Counted from the first letter of the stretch, positions 1 to 9,271 are shown. The stretch is 64,000 bases of DNA from Marivivens geojensis (GCF_023540835.1 NZ_JALKCU010000001.1:620001-684000); one strand, 5' to 3'. Numbers and translations are program-made. The notes: generated by a model from the sequence alone, not told the origin.

Positions 1-243
1 GTCCAAGCCGTTGATACGGACGGAGAGGTATTTGTTGCCCCATTCAATGGTGTTGATGGCCTCGATCGCATTGGCGCGCGCCATGTCTTTGTCGGTCGGA
101 GCAACGGAATCTTCGAGGTCGATGTTGATTACGTCTGCGGCGCTGGCAGCCATTTTTGCAAAAAGTTTGGTGTTCGATGCGGGGCCAAACAACTGGCAAC
201 GGTTCGGGCGAGCTGGAGCAGCAGGCTGGATACGGAAGGACAT
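1..243 (-). CDS. mcl1: L-malyl-CoA/beta-methylmalyl-CoA lyase, N-terminal part (cut by window edge)
   Basis: The first 81 codons of a HpcH/HpaI aldolase-fold lyase are visible. The family cleaves malyl-CoA and beta-methylmalyl-CoA in the ethylmalonyl-CoA pathway. The N-terminus has the RPNRCQLFGP segment and the ASAADVINIDLEDSVAP segment, whose acidic residues belong to the Mg/CoA site in this family. The ATG at 243 follows a GAGAGG-like ribosome site. It is divergent from the transaminase at 459. The assignment comes from recalled similarity to Rhodobacter Mcl1; the C-terminal three quarters are outside the window. Confidence 0.85.
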   Translation of the reverse strand, partial: MSFRIQPAAPARPNRCQLFGPASNTKLFAKMAASAADVINIDLEDSVAPTDKDMARANAIEAINTIEWGNKYLSVRINGLD

Positions 244-458
244 CTCGATTCCTCTCGGTAATGAAATTACGTTTGTCTTGTTTGATTGGTTAGGAAATTG
301 CGTGAGGGTCTGCAAGGATATTCTGCAGTTGCAGCATGCGACTTTAGGGCGTTTTTTTCTGCATTGCGATGTAAATATGTGCTGCGGTGCGGCTGTGGAC
401 TTGACGTAACGCGGGGCATGACCCAAGACCAAATCGTCATTTTCCGGAGGATCCCACC

Positions 459-1319
459 ATGACCCGCACTGTATACGTCAACGGCGACTACGTTCCCGAA
501 ACCGAAGCCAAGGTTTCTATTTTCGACCGTGGGTTCCTGATGGCGGACGGTGTCTATGAGGTGACCTCTGTCATCGGCGGAAAGCTGGTAGATTTCGCGG
601 GCCACGCAAAGCGTCTGGAGCGTTCGCTAAGCGAACTCGATATGGCGTCTCCGGTAACTACGGATGAACTACTGCAGATCCACCGTGACCTGATCGAAAA
701 GAACGACCTCGTTGAGGGGGGTATCTATCTGCAGATCACACGTGGTGCGCCTTCCGACCGCGATTTCGCTTGGCCTGATCCAGCAAAGGTTCCGTCGGGC
801 ATCGTGCTGTTCACATTTGCGAAGAACCTCGTTGATATGCCGTCGATCAAAGCGGGGATCAAGGTGATCTCTATTGAAGATATCCGCTGGGGCCGACGTG
901 ACATTAAAACCGTTCAGCTGCTCTACCCGTCGATGGGCAAGATGATGGCGAAAAAGGCAGGTTGTGATGACGCGTGGATGGTTGAGGACGGCTATGTGAC
1001 CGAAGGCACATCGAACAACGCCTATATCGTCAAAGGTAATAAGATCATCACTCGCGGCCTGTCGAATGACATCCTCCACGGTATCACTCGTGCTGCTGTC
1101 CTGCGGTTCGCCGCAGAAGCACAGATGGAAGTCGAAGAGCGCAACTTTACGATCGCAGAAGCTCAGGATGCCGATGAGGCATTTATCACCTCCGCGACCA
1201 CTTTTGTGCAGCCCGTTGTTGAGATCGACGGCGCAAAAATTGGTGAAGGCGTACCGGGCAAAATGGCGCTTCGTCTGCGCGAAATCTATATCGAAGAGAG
1301 CCTGAAAACGGCCGTCTGA
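459..1319 (+). CDS. dat: D-amino-acid transaminase (fold-type IV PLP enzyme)
   Basis: 286 aa, the usual length for D-alanine/branched-chain class IV aminotransferases. The family makes D-amino acids from 2-oxo acids with PLP in the cytoplasm. The candidate Schiff-base lysine is K150 in RRDIKTVQLL, which matches the D-amino-acid transaminase form. E182 in VTEGTSNNAYIV is the conserved glutamate contacting the PLP pyridine nitrogen. The ATG at 459 has a clear GGAGGATCCCACC ribosome site. The gene stands alone and is convergent with the RTX gene, whose stop codon begins one base after its end. A branched-chain (IlvE-like) specificity cannot be excluded from sequence alone. Confidence 0.85.
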   Translation: MTRTVYVNGDYVPETEAKVSIFDRGFLMADGVYEVTSVIGGKLVDFAGHAKRLERSLSELDMASPVTTDELLQIHRDLIEKNDLVEGGIYLQITRGAPSDRDFAWPDPAKVPSGIVLFTFAKNLVDMPSIKAGIKVISIEDIRWGRRDIKTVQLLYPSMGKMMAKKAGCDDAWMVEDGYVTEGTSNNAYIVKGNKIITRGLSNDILHGITRAAVLRFAAEAQMEVEERNFTIAEAQDADEAFITSATTFVQPVVEIDGAKIGEGVPGKMALRLREIYIEESLKTAV

Positions 1320-2216
1320 TTAGACAGCTTCAGTAAGTGGGGGCACTTCTACGATATTTAGGTCGGCAACCGTAAAGGTTGCCGGCCCCTGCACCAAAAG
1401 AATCTGAACAGAGTTCAGTTCGACCATCCAGCCATCGGCTGTTTCGGTGATGTTCAGTGAGATCGGCGTGCCTTCTTCGACTGCGATGACAATGGCGTCT
1501 TCTGTCGGATCATAGTCCGCAATTCCGACAGGCTGGTTTAGCCAATCGACATCAACGTTGAATTCATCAGCACCAGAGCCACCTGCAGCGACCGCCCCTC
1601 GCATCATGTAAAAGACGTCGTCGCCGTCGTCTCCGAACATCGCAGTTGATCCTGCGCCCCGAAGGATATCGTTGCCGTCGCCGCCGTGAAGTGTGTTCGT
1701 GCCAAAGGTGTCGATCAGTTTGTCGTCGCCCGCGCCACCCTCAATCAGGTCATCGCCGCCGCCGCCAAACATGACGTCGTTGCCGTTGCCGCCGTAGATC
1801 CGGTCGTTGCCATTGCCGCCGCGGATAAGATCGTTGTCGTCGTCGCCAAATAGGGTGTCAGCGCCGTCTTGGCCGTTGATCGTGTCGTCACCTGCGCCGC
1901 CAGAAACCCAGTCTTGGTCTTTTCCTGCGTGGATAAGATCGCTGTCGTCACCGCCGAGCAACACGTCATCACCCAGTCCACCAACGATGATGTCGCTCCC
2001 TGCGCCACCGTCCGCGAAATCGTCACCTTCGCCCATGAATAGGCTGTCGTTGCCGTTTTCACCCGTCATGCTGTCGTCGCCAGCCCAAGTGCGTACGATA
2101 TCGTCGCCCTCGGTTCCTATGCCGAAGTCGTCAGTTGTGTTGGTTTCAGCATTGGGGATAGCCACCCCGCTCAGCAGGGCAGCGCCGACCGATGCGAGAA
2201 GGAGCGCCAGTAGCAT
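1320..2216 (-). CDS. Small RTX (haemolysin-type calcium-binding repeat) protein
   Basis: 298 aa. A hydrophobic N-terminus (MLLALLLASVGAALLSG) is followed by about 16 glycine/aspartate-rich nonapeptides of the GGxGxDxUx type over roughly residues 35-215, and a C-terminal beta-rich segment. RTX repeats bind Ca2+ and fold outside the cell. The reading frame is open further upstream, but that part overlaps the DUF1244 gene in another frame, so the ATG at 2216 was chosen. It has TTAGG about ten bases upstream and starts a plausible signal sequence. A Sec-type signal on an RTX protein is unusual, because many are exported by type I systems from a C-terminal signal. Substrate and enzyme domains are not visible. 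Confidence 0.8.
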   Translation of the reverse strand: MLLALLLASVGAALLSGVAIPNAETNTTDDFGIGTEGDDIVRTWAGDDSMTGENGNDSLFMGEGDDFADGGAGSDIIVGGLGDDVLLGGDDSDLIHAGKDQDWVSGGAGDDTINGQDGADTLFGDDDNDLIRGGNGNDRIYGGNGNDVMFGGGGDDLIEGGAGDDKLIDTFGTNTLHGGDGNDILRGAGSTAMFGDDGDDVFYMMRGAVAAGGSGADEFNVDVDWLNQPVGIADYDPTEDAIVIAVEEGTPISLNITETADGWMVELNSVQILLVQGPATFTVADLNIVEVPPLTEAV

Positions 2217-2296
2217 TTTTGCAAGCCTAATTACACTTTCGTTCCCCTTAACGGCACGAAAGCGGGCTATCTGAGTCTCTGGCAGAAATTTATTTG

Positions 2297-2611
2297 TTAG
2301 ACTTTTGTACCGACGTTTTCGGCAAATGATTTCTCGAACGCCTTTTGAGTTTCGGTTGTGGCTTCGGTTTGGAATTGATCGCGCCACTCTTCGTAGGGCA
2401 TGCCGTAGAAAATTTCGCGGGCTTCGTCTTTGGTCATGTCGATGCCGCGATCGTTTGCGGCTTCTTGGTACCAACGTGACAGGCAATTGCGACAGAATCC
2501 AGCAAGGTTCATCATGTCGATGTTTTGGACGTCTGTACGTTTTTCCATGAGGTGGTGACGCATGGCGCGGAAGGCTGCTGCTTCGAGTTCGATACGGGTT
2601 TGGTCATCCAT
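2297..2611 (-). CDS. DUF1244 family protein
   Basis: 104 aa, matching the compact DUF1244 family of proteobacteria, whose function is unknown. The recognisable signature is RTDVQNIDMMNLAGFCRNC followed by LSRWYQEAA and the YGMPYEEWR segment. The Cys-x2-Cys pair may bind a metal (inference). The ATG at 2611 is preceded by GGAGG at good spacing. The upstream TTG at 2623 would put the ribosome site inside the gene, so it was not used. The RTX gene lies downstream on the same strand, 80 bases away, so cotranscription is possible. Confidence 0.85.
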   Translation of the reverse strand: MDDQTRIELEAAAFRAMRHHLMEKRTDVQNIDMMNLAGFCRNCLSRWYQEAANDRGIDMTKDEAREIFYGMPYEEWRDQFQTEATTETQKAFEKSFAENVGTKV

Positions 2612-2799
2612 CTTAGCCTCCAAAGTCGAATTACTCCGACAAATTGCCTACATTTCGCAGGAATGTCACCGTCCGTTGATGTGAATATCGCGTGATTGCC
2701 AACAGAATAGTTGAGGAATGGAATGAATTCGGTAATAAGGGACCGAAATGAGCGTTAGCGGTAACGGGCGCTCCGGATGTTTAGAATGAGGACTGCACC

Positions 2800-4245
2800 A
2801 TGAGACGCCAACGCAACGTAAAAATCGTTGCTACGCTGGGCCCTGCTTCCAGCAGCTACGAGATGATCCGTGCTTTGCACGAGGCGGGGGCCGACGTATT
2901 TCGCCTGAACATGAGCCATGGTGAGCACGCTGAAATTCGTGAGCGTCACGAAATCATCCGTCAGGTAGAGAAAGATTGTAATAGCCCGATTGGCATCTTG
3001 GCTGACCTTCAGGGGCCGAAATTGCGGGTTGGCAAGTTCGCAAACGGTGAAGAGCTGCTCGTGGAAGGTCAGGACTTCCGTTTGGATCTGAGTGACGAAG
3101 AGGGTGACATCAATCGCGTTCAGCTTCCGCACAAAGAGATCTTTGATGCGTTGGAACCGGGTGCAAACCTTCTGGTGAACGACGGTAAAATTCGCCTCCG
3201 CGTCAAAGACTGTGGTCGTGATTTTGCAAACTGCGAAGTAACCGTTGGTGGCGTGATCTCGAACCGCAAGGGCGTGAACGTGCCTGACGTGGTACTGCCT
3301 GTTGCCGCTCTATCTGACAAAGACCGCAAAGACCTCGAATTCGTTTGTGAACTCGGTGTGGACTGGCTCGCTCTGTCGTTCGTCCAGCGTCCTGCTGACG
3401 TTGATGAGGCGCGTGCACTGGCAAAAGGCCGCGCTGCTGTTCTGGCGAAAATCGAAAAACCTGCCGCAGTTAAAGCTTTCGACGATATCCTTGCTGTGTC
3501 TGACGGCATCATGGTTGCGCGTGGCGACTTGGGCGTTGAGCTACCTGTGTCTAGCGTTCCGCCGATCCAGAAGCGTTTGATCCGCAAGTGTCGTACCGCT
3601 GCGAAGCCTGTGATTGTTGCAACGCAGATGCTCGAATCGATGATCGAAAGCCCGATGCCAACCCGCGCTGAGGTCTCAGACGTTGCGAACGCGATCTATG
3701 AGGGAACCGACGCGATCATGCTGTCTGCAGAATCGGCTGCTGGTCAGTATCCAATCGAAGCCGTCCGCACGATGAACAATGTGGCGATGGAGGTCGAATG
3801 CGATCCGAACTACACCGAGATCATCGAAGCGTCGCGCCGTATCGATCACTCGACCGTTGCTGACGGTATCGTGTCCGCTGCGCGTGAGATTGCGGAAAAG
3901 ACCGACGTGAAAGCGATCTGCTGCTACTCCGAATCTGGCACCACCGCGCTGCGCGTCGCACGTGAACGCCCCCGCGTTCCGATCATTGCTCTGACCACAA
4001 AGCCCAAGACCGCAGGCCGTTTGTGCCTCAGCTGGGGTGTGAACACTGTGATGTCGGGCGAAGTAGACCGCTTTAAGACTGCAGTTATTTACGCCGTTCG
4101 CGCCGCGAAGGCCGAAGGTCTTGCGACTGAGCAAGACATGGTTGTCGTGACTGCGGGTGTTCCGTTCAACACACCCGGCTCGACGAACATCCTTCGCGTT
4201 GCGCCCTGCGAGGAACGTTTGATTCATAGCTCTGAAACAGAGTAA
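2800..4245 (+). CDS. pyk: Pyruvate kinase
   Basis: 481 aa, full length for a bacterial pyruvate kinase, which converts phosphoenolpyruvate and ADP to pyruvate and ATP. The N-terminus has KIVATLGPAS and the RLNMSHG substrate-loop segment. The active-site block LAKIEKPAA and the motif GIMVARGDLGVELP follow, then ATQMLESM and the C-terminal allosteric domain with SGTTALRVARERP. All expected catalytic blocks are present. It starts at an ATG 189 bases after the DUF1244 start and runs toward a small membrane-protein gene 34 bases downstream that may be cotranscribed. Confidence 0.97.
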   Translation: MRRQRNVKIVATLGPASSSYEMIRALHEAGADVFRLNMSHGEHAEIRERHEIIRQVEKDCNSPIGILADLQGPKLRVGKFANGEELLVEGQDFRLDLSDEEGDINRVQLPHKEIFDALEPGANLLVNDGKIRLRVKDCGRDFANCEVTVGGVISNRKGVNVPDVVLPVAALSDKDRKDLEFVCELGVDWLALSFVQRPADVDEARALAKGRAAVLAKIEKPAAVKAFDDILAVSDGIMVARGDLGVELPVSSVPPIQKRLIRKCRTAAKPVIVATQMLESMIESPMPTRAEVSDVANAIYEGTDAIMLSAESAAGQYPIEAVRTMNNVAMEVECDPNYTEIIEASRRIDHSTVADGIVSAAREIAEKTDVKAICCYSESGTTALRVARERPRVPIIALTTKPKTAGRLCLSWGVNTVMSGEVDRFKTAVIYAVRAAKAEGLATEQDMVVVTAGVPFNTPGSTNILRVAPCEERLIHSSETE

Positions 4246-4279
4246 CGTTTCCCCAAAGCGATTTGTGGGAGAGCGAAAC

Positions 4280-4498
4280 ATGGATGCAGACCTTTATCTA
4301 ACGATAGGGTTGGTGCTGTTGGCTTTCGCTCTCCCGCCCATTCTAGGTGCATTGACAGAGGGACGTGCGCCCCGCGCTGCTGCAATCGTTGTTTTGGTTG
4401 GCGGTACCCTCGTCGTGATGGCATTGAACGATCGCCAGTATACGCTCGATGATATTCCACATGCTTTTGTCCGCGTTGTGGGGAGATTCATAAACTAG
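4280..4498 (+). CDS. Small two-helix membrane protein, unknown
   Basis: 72 aa. Two hydrophobic stretches (about residues 6-24 and 34-48) are joined by a short polar loop GALTEGRAPRA, so a two-helix inner-membrane protein is likely. The ATG at 4280 has GGAGAG seven bases upstream; a GTG at 4265 is in frame but has no ribosome site. It follows pyk closely and precedes the rpmI promoter. I do not recognise a functional family. Confidence 0.65.
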   Translation: MDADLYLTIGLVLLAFALPPILGALTEGRAPRAAAIVVLVGGTLVVMALNDRQYTLDDIPHAFVRVVGRFIN

Positions 4499-4501
4499 CG
4501 C

Positions 4502-4530
4502 TTGCCATCATTCAGGATCAGCCCTATACC
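4502..4530 (+). promoter_or_regulatory. Sigma70-type promoter for rpmI-rplT
   Basis: TTGCCA (4502-4507), a spacer of exactly 17 bases, and TATACC (4525-4530). It lies about 80 bases before rpmI and just after the small membrane protein gene. This fits separate transcription of rpmI-rplT, which here lack the infC gene that precedes them in many bacteria. Confidence 0.55.
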
Positions 4531-4607
4531 GCGCGCTCTAACCGTGCGACCGGCCGACAGTGGCATGCCGAGTCGTGCGAAAACCAATCCTCTTAAAGGA
4601 GACGGAA

Positions 4608-4808
4608 ATGCCCAAGATGAAGACCAAGTCGAGCGCCAAAAAGCGCTTCAAGATGACTGCATCCGGTAAGGTAAAATGCGGTCAGGCCGGTAAGCGCCAC
4701 GGCATGATCAAGCGCACCACGAAGTTCATCCGCGATGCACGCGGGACCACGACTCTGTCCGCTCCGGACGCGAAGATCGTTAAGTCCTACATGCCGTACG
4801 ACCGCTAA
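4608..4808 (+). CDS. rpmI: 50S ribosomal protein L35
   Basis: 66 aa, very basic, starting [14 protein letters not shown] as in the L35 family and containing the conserved RHGMIKR segment. The ATG at 4608 has an AAAGGAGA ribosome site; upstream in-frame codons lack one. It forms a two-gene operon with rplT 13 bases downstream. No infC lies upstream within the window. Confidence 0.97.
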   Translation: MPKMKTKSSAKKRFKMTASGKVKCGQAGKRHGMIKRTTKFIRDARGTTTLSAPDAKIVKSYMPYDR

Positions 4809-4821
4809 GGAGGCCTGAACA

Positions 4822-5184
4822 ATGTCGCGCACCAAAGGTGGTACCGTTACCCATCGTCGTCACAAGAAAGTCCTTGACGCTGCTAAAGGTTATTACGACC
4901 GTCGCAGCCGGACCTTCAAAGTCGCTCGTCAGGCCGTAGATAAGGCCAACCAATACGCAACGCGTGACCGTAAGGCACGTAAGCGTAATTTCCGCGCACT
5001 GTGGATCCAGCGTATCAACGCTGCTGTCCGTGCGTTTGACGAATCGCTGACATACTCGAAATTCATCAACGGTCTGGCAAAAGCTGGCATCGAAGTTGAC
5101 CGCAAAGTTCTGGCCGATCTGGCCGTTCACGAGCCGGAAGCTTTCAATGCTATCGCTGCTAAGGCACGTGAAGCTCTGGCATAA
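4822..5184 (+). CDS. rplT: 50S ribosomal protein L20
   Basis: 120 aa, the standard length. It has the L20 features: a basic N-terminal helix with [18 protein letters not shown], then [21 protein letters not shown]. An AGGAGG ribosome site precedes the ATG. It is the second gene of rpmI-rplT and is followed by a strong intrinsic terminator. L20 represses its own operon in some bacteria; no such leader structure was verified here. Confidence 0.97.
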   Translation: MSRTKGGTVTHRRHKKVLDAAKGYYDRRSRTFKVARQAVDKANQYATRDRKARKRNFRALWIQRINAAVRAFDESLTYSKFINGLAKAGIEVDRKVLADLAVHEPEAFNAIAAKAREALA

Positions 5185-5205
5185 GCCTTAGCGAATGAAT
5201 TACGA

Positions 5206-5235
5206 AGGGCCGCTCCGAAAGGGGCGGCCTTTTTC
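5206..5235 (+). terminator. Rho-independent terminator after rplT
   Basis: A nine-base-pair stem, GGCCGCTCC paired with GGGGCGGCC (one G-T pair), with a GAAA loop, followed by five T residues at 5230-5234. Confidence 0.85.
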
Positions 5236-5329
5236 GTTTGGGCAATTGGACGGCTAATCGGGCGTCCAATGCTTGCCCCTCGCTGCGTGTCGCGGTAATT
5301 GCGGGCAAGCAAGATGCAAAGGGCATGTG

Positions 5330-6394
5330 ATGGACGACCTCAAAGCCAAATATCTGGACCTGATCGCCAAGGCCGCTGACGAAGCGGCTATCGAAGAGGT
5401 TCGCCTCGCCGCGCTCGGCAAGAAAGGCGAAATTAGCCTTCAGATGCGTGAATTGGGCAAAATGACCCCCGAAGAGCGTCAGGTCGCTGGCCCAGCACTG
5501 AATGCGCTCAAGGATGAGATCAACGATGCTATCGTCGCGAAAAAGACGGCTCTGGCAGATGCTGCCTTGGATGCACGCTTGAAAACAGAGTGGCTGGATG
5601 TGACGCTCCCGACGCGTCCGCGCCGCACAGGCACCATTCACCCGATCAGCCAAGTGACCGAAGAGGTTATGGCGATCTTTGCAGACATGGGCTTTGCCGT
5701 TGCCGAAGGTCCGCAGATCGAATCCGATTGGTATAACTTTGATGCGCTGAACATTCCGGGTCACCATCCTGCACGCGCTGAAATGGATACCTTTTACATG
5801 AAGTCTGAAGGCGATGAGCGTCCTCCGGTGCTGCGTACGCACACGTCGCCTGTTCAGATTCGTGCGTTGGAAAAAGAAGGCGCGCCGATCCGTATCATCG
5901 CGCCGGGTCGCGTGTATCGGGCGGACTACGACCAGACCCACACACCGATGTTCAACCAAGTAGAAGGTCTTTGCATCGGCAAAGACGTCTCTATGGCGAA
6001 CCTGAAGTGGGTGTTGGAAGAGTTTCTCTCGGCCTATTTCGGTAAACGCGTGAAGACCCGTTTCCGTGCATCGCACTTCCCGTTCACTGAGCCGTCGGCT
6101 GAAGTCGATGTGCAGTGCCAATGGAACAACGGTTCGGTCACCGTGGGTGAGGGCGATGATTGGCTCGAAATCCTTGGGTCGGGCATGGTTCACCCGAAAG
6201 TTCTACAAAACGCTGGCGTTGATCCGCAGGAATATCAGGGCTTTGCCTTTGGTATCGGCATCGATCGTATTGCCATGCTGAAATACGGCATCCCTGACCT
6301 GCGTGCGTTCTTTGACAGTGATCTGCGTTGGCTGCGCCACTATGGCTTTACGCCGCTGGATGTGCCGACCTTGCACAGTGGTTTGAGCCGCTAA
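5330..6394 (+). CDS. pheS: Phenylalanyl-tRNA synthetase, alpha subunit
   Basis: 354 aa, normal for alphaproteobacterial PheS. It is the catalytic half of the alpha2beta2 enzyme that charges tRNA-Phe. The N-terminal coiled coil (about residues 1-90) is followed by the class II core: [16 protein letters not shown] (motif 2 region), [21 protein letters not shown], and motif 3 [14 protein letters not shown]. The ATG at 5330 begins the standard N-terminus [11 protein letters not shown]; the frame is open upstream but without a ribosome site. It is separated from pheT by 392 bases holding a terminator and a small antisense gene. Confidence 0.97.
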   Translation: MDDLKAKYLDLIAKAADEAAIEEVRLAALGKKGEISLQMRELGKMTPEERQVAGPALNALKDEINDAIVAKKTALADAALDARLKTEWLDVTLPTRPRRTGTIHPISQVTEEVMAIFADMGFAVAEGPQIESDWYNFDALNIPGHHPARAEMDTFYMKSEGDERPPVLRTHTSPVQIRALEKEGAPIRIIAPGRVYRADYDQTHTPMFNQVEGLCIGKDVSMANLKWVLEEFLSAYFGKRVKTRFRASHFPFTEPSAEVDVQCQWNNGSVTVGEGDDWLEILGSGMVHPKVLQNAGVDPQEYQGFAFGIGIDRIAMLKYGIPDLRAFFDSDLRWLRHYGFTPLDVPTLHSGLSR

Positions 6395-6411
6395 GTTGGT
6401 TCCTAAAATAC

Positions 6412-6440
6412 AAAGGCCGCGCTCTTCTGCGCGGCCTTCG
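6412..6440 (+). terminator. Probable terminator hairpin after pheS
   Basis: A perfect eight-base-pair stem, GGCCGCGC with GCGCGGCC, and a six-base loop, 20 bases after pheS. The T tract is poor (TTCGTC), so termination strength is uncertain. The hairpin could also serve the small gene arriving from the other strand. Confidence 0.6.
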
Positions 6441-6465
6441 TCAATTCTGCTCTACGTATCGAACG

Positions 6466-6627
6466 TTAGTTGCCGATTTTGATAAAGTTCATGCGCGGTG
6501 TCTCTAGCATTGCGACGGCCGCTCCTGTGTCGTTTTTGTGGATCTGAACTTCTACGCCTTTTAGTGCGAAGGGCGACAAAAGCAGGGTCAGACCCATAAC
6601 CAACAACATCTCTCCACGAATATACAT
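6466..6627 (-). CDS. 53-aa single-helix membrane protein between pheS and pheT, unknown
   Basis: An ATG at 6627 with TTGAGG ten bases upstream opens a 53-codon frame ending TAA at 6466. It begins MYIRGEMLLVMGLTLLLSPF, a single hydrophobic segment, followed by a short soluble tail with TPRMNFIKIGN at the end. A different minus-strand frame here is longer but has no hydrophobic pattern or ribosome site. The gene lies antisense in the gap between the two synthetase genes. No family is recognised. Support comes from the ribosome site, the membrane profile and the tight fit between the pheS hairpin and the pheT leader. Confidence 0.55.
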   Translation of the reverse strand: MYIRGEMLLVMGLTLLLSPFALKGVEVQIHKNDTGAAVAMLETPRMNFIKIGN

Positions 6628-6786
6628 TTACTTGCCTCAACTGTTTACTGTTACGTGACTAATGGCACTCTAGGTTTCCATTCGGGCAACAATTGGGCGC
6701 GAGTAGGGTCTTTTGCGTTCGGACTGCTTTCCCCGCTGCCACAGATGCGGTAAGAGCGCCTCAAATGTAAACGACGGGTTAAAGCC

Positions 6787-9183
6787 ATGAAATTCACGCT
6801 GTCCTGGCTCAAGGAACATCTTGAGACCACCGCCACGGTTGACGAAATCTCTGAAGCCCTGACCGACCTCGGTCTCGAGGTGGAAGGTATCGAAAATCCT
6901 GCTGACCGTTTGAAGGCTTTTACCATCGGTAAAGTGGTCAGCGCCGTTCAGCACCCAGATGCCGATCGTCTGCGCTTGTGCAAGGTCGCGACCAACGAAG
7001 GTGAATTGCAAATCGTCTGCGGAGCTCCCAACGCCCGTGAAGGCATCACGGTCGTTGTTGCGAAACCGGGTGATTACGTTCCTGGCATCGACGTGACCCT
7101 GTCTGTCGGTAAAATTCGCGGTGTCGAATCCCACGGCATGATGTGTTCCGAGCGCGAGCTGGAACTGTCGGACGAACACAACGGAATCATCGAACTGCCG
7201 TCTGGCGAAGTTGGCGAACGCTTTGTCGATTGGCTCGCAAAACAAGATGCGTCCAAAGTCGATCCAGTGATCGAAATTGCGATCACGCCAAACCGTGGCG
7301 ATGCTTTGGGCGTTCGCGGTATCGCACGCGACCTCGCGGCGCGTGGTCTGGGCAAGCTCAAAGACCGCACAGTGGACCCAGTGCCCGCATCGTTCGAATC
7401 TGAGCTGACTGTAACCATTGATGAAGACACATTGGATGGCTGCCCGCTGTTTTGTGGTCGCCTGATCAAAGGCGTGAAAAACGGCCCGTCGCCAGAATGG
7501 CTACAGACATGTCTAAAAGCGATCGGTCTGCGTCCGATTTCGTTCCTCGTCGATGTCACCAACTTCTTTACCTATGACCTGAACCGTCCGCTCCACGTGT
7601 TTGACGCGGATAAGGTCGCGGGTAATCTGCGTGTTCACCGTGCGGCTGGTGGCGAAACCATCGTGGCGCTGGATGAAAAGACATATACATTGCCGTCGGG
7701 CGCTATGGCGATTTCTGACGACAATGGCGTTGAGAGCATCGCCGGCATTATGGGTGGTGCGCACACTGGCTGCACCGATGAGACTGTGAACGTCTTTGTC
7801 GAATCTGCGTGGTGGGACCCGATCCAGATCGCAACCACAGGCCGGGCGCTCAAGATCAACTCGGATGCGCGTTATCGCTTTGAACGCACTGTTGATCCTG
7901 AATTCACTGCCGAAGGTCTGGAACATGCGGTTCGCATGATCGTTGACCATGCGGGCGGTGAGGCGTCTGAGGTTGTTGTGGCGGGCGCTGTGCCGAACTT
8001 CTCGCGCTCGTACAAGCTCGACGCAAAGCGTGTGCAGAGCCTTGTTGGTATGGACATTCCAGAGAGCGAGCAGCGACAGACGCTGACTGCTCTGGGCTTC
8101 CGCATGGATGGCGATCAGGCGCACGTGCCGTCGTGGCGTTCTGACGTTCAGGGTGAGGCGGACCTCGTTGAGGAAGTCGCACGTATTGCATCTTTGACGA
8201 AGCTTGAGGGCAAACCTTTGCCCCGCGCCACTGCAGGCGTGCCGAAACCTGTCCTGACGCCGCTTCAGGTGCGTTCCTCGGCTGCGCGTCGCACCACCGC
8301 ATCGCTCGGCTACAATGAATGCGTGACCTACACCTTTATCGACCGCGATGCGGCTGCGTTGTTTGGTGGTGGCACCGAGGCGACCGAGTTGGAAAACCCG
8401 ATTTCGTCGGACATGAGCCACATGCGTCCTGACCTCCTGCCCGCACTGCTTCGCGCGGCAGCACGCAATCAGGCACGTGGCTTTGCTGATCTAGCGCTTT
8501 TTGAGGTCGGTCATGCCTTTGCTGGCGGTAAGCCGGGTGAACAGCAGCTGCAGGTAAGCGGTGTTCTCATCGGTCGGACGGGGCCAAAAGACGTGCATGG
8601 CGCATCGCGTGCGGTTGATGTCTATGACGCCAAAGCCGATGCCGAAGCGATCCTCGCTGCGATGGGTGCGCCCGCCAAAGTGCAGATCATGCGTGATGGC
8701 CCAGCGTGGTTCCACCCCGGTCGTCATGGTAAAATCTGTCTCGGCCCGAAAAAGGTCTTGGGTATCTTTGGCGAACTTCACCCGAAAATCCTGCGTGAGA
8801 TGGACATCAAAGGTCCTGCCGTTGCGTTCACTCTCTTCCCCGAAGAGATCCCGCTGCCGAAAAATGCATCGGCGAGCCGTCCCGCAATGGATATCTCCGA
8901 ACTGCAGGCGGTTGAGCGTGACTTTGCGTTCGTTGTCGATGCCGAGGTTGAGGCGCTGACCTTGGTTAACGCCGCTGCGGGCGCGGATAAGGCGCTGATC
9001 GAAGATGTTCGTGTGTTCGACGAATTCTCGGGTGGTAGCTTGGGCGAGGGTAAGAAATCCCTCGCGATTACGGTTCGTTTGCAGCCCAAAGAGGACACTC
9101 TGAAAGACAAAGACATCGAGGCCGTGAGCGCCAAGATCGTCGAGAAAGTGACCAAGGCGACGGGCGGCACTCTTCGCGGATAA
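6787..9183 (+). CDS. pheT: Phenylalanyl-tRNA synthetase, beta subunit
   Basis: 798 aa, full length. The order is as in PheT: an N-terminal tRNA-binding (EMAP-like) domain with HPDADRLRLCKV and the GVESHGMMCSE loop (residues 40-150), the B3/B4 editing region including ITPNRGDALGVRGIARDLAA and NPISSDMSHMRPDLLP further on, B5, the catalytic-like module, and a C-terminal ferredoxin-fold anticodon-binding domain with VERDFAFVVD (about 705-798). The start at 6787 gives MKFTLSWLKEHL, the usual N-terminus. Confidence 0.97.
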   Translation: MKFTLSWLKEHLETTATVDEISEALTDLGLEVEGIENPADRLKAFTIGKVVSAVQHPDADRLRLCKVATNEGELQIVCGAPNAREGITVVVAKPGDYVPGIDVTLSVGKIRGVESHGMMCSERELELSDEHNGIIELPSGEVGERFVDWLAKQDASKVDPVIEIAITPNRGDALGVRGIARDLAARGLGKLKDRTVDPVPASFESELTVTIDEDTLDGCPLFCGRLIKGVKNGPSPEWLQTCLKAIGLRPISFLVDVTNFFTYDLNRPLHVFDADKVAGNLRVHRAAGGETIVALDEKTYTLPSGAMAISDDNGVESIAGIMGGAHTGCTDETVNVFVESAWWDPIQIATTGRALKINSDARYRFERTVDPEFTAEGLEHAVRMIVDHAGGEASEVVVAGAVPNFSRSYKLDAKRVQSLVGMDIPESEQRQTLTALGFRMDGDQAHVPSWRSDVQGEADLVEEVARIASLTKLEGKPLPRATAGVPKPVLTPLQVRSSAARRTTASLGYNECVTYTFIDRDAAALFGGGTEATELENPISSDMSHMRPDLLPALLRAAARNQARGFADLALFEVGHAFAGGKPGEQQLQVSGVLIGRTGPKDVHGASRAVDVYDAKADAEAILAAMGAPAKVQIMRDGPAWFHPGRHGKICLGPKKVLGIFGELHPKILREMDIKGPAVAFTLFPEEIPLPKNASASRPAMDISELQAVERDFAFVVDAEVEALTLVNAAAGADKALIEDVRVFDEFSGGSLGEGKKSLAITVRLQPKEDTLKDKDIEAVSAKIVEKVTKATGGTLRG

Positions 9184-9189
9184 CAGGAA

Positions 9190-9216
9190 AAGGCGGCCTT
9201 AGTGGCCGCCTTTTTT
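9190..9216 (+). terminator. Rho-independent terminator after pheT
   Basis: A seven-base-pair stem, GGCGGCC with GGCCGCC, a short loop, and six T residues, directly after the pheT stop codon. Confidence 0.9.
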
Positions 9217-9271
9217 GTTTGCCATCTCAGATGGGTTTGCACAGTCGGGTTTGGCGTGTCAGACATTCGCT

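Noticed and set aside
1620-2080. Tandem GC-rich DNA repeats considered as a CRISPR or minisatellite
   Set aside because: They encode RTX nonapeptides in one open frame, with no constant repeat and unique-spacer structure.
5159-6193. 344-codon frame antisense to pheS
   Set aside because: pheS is certain on the other strand; the frame is a codon-bias shadow with no family features.
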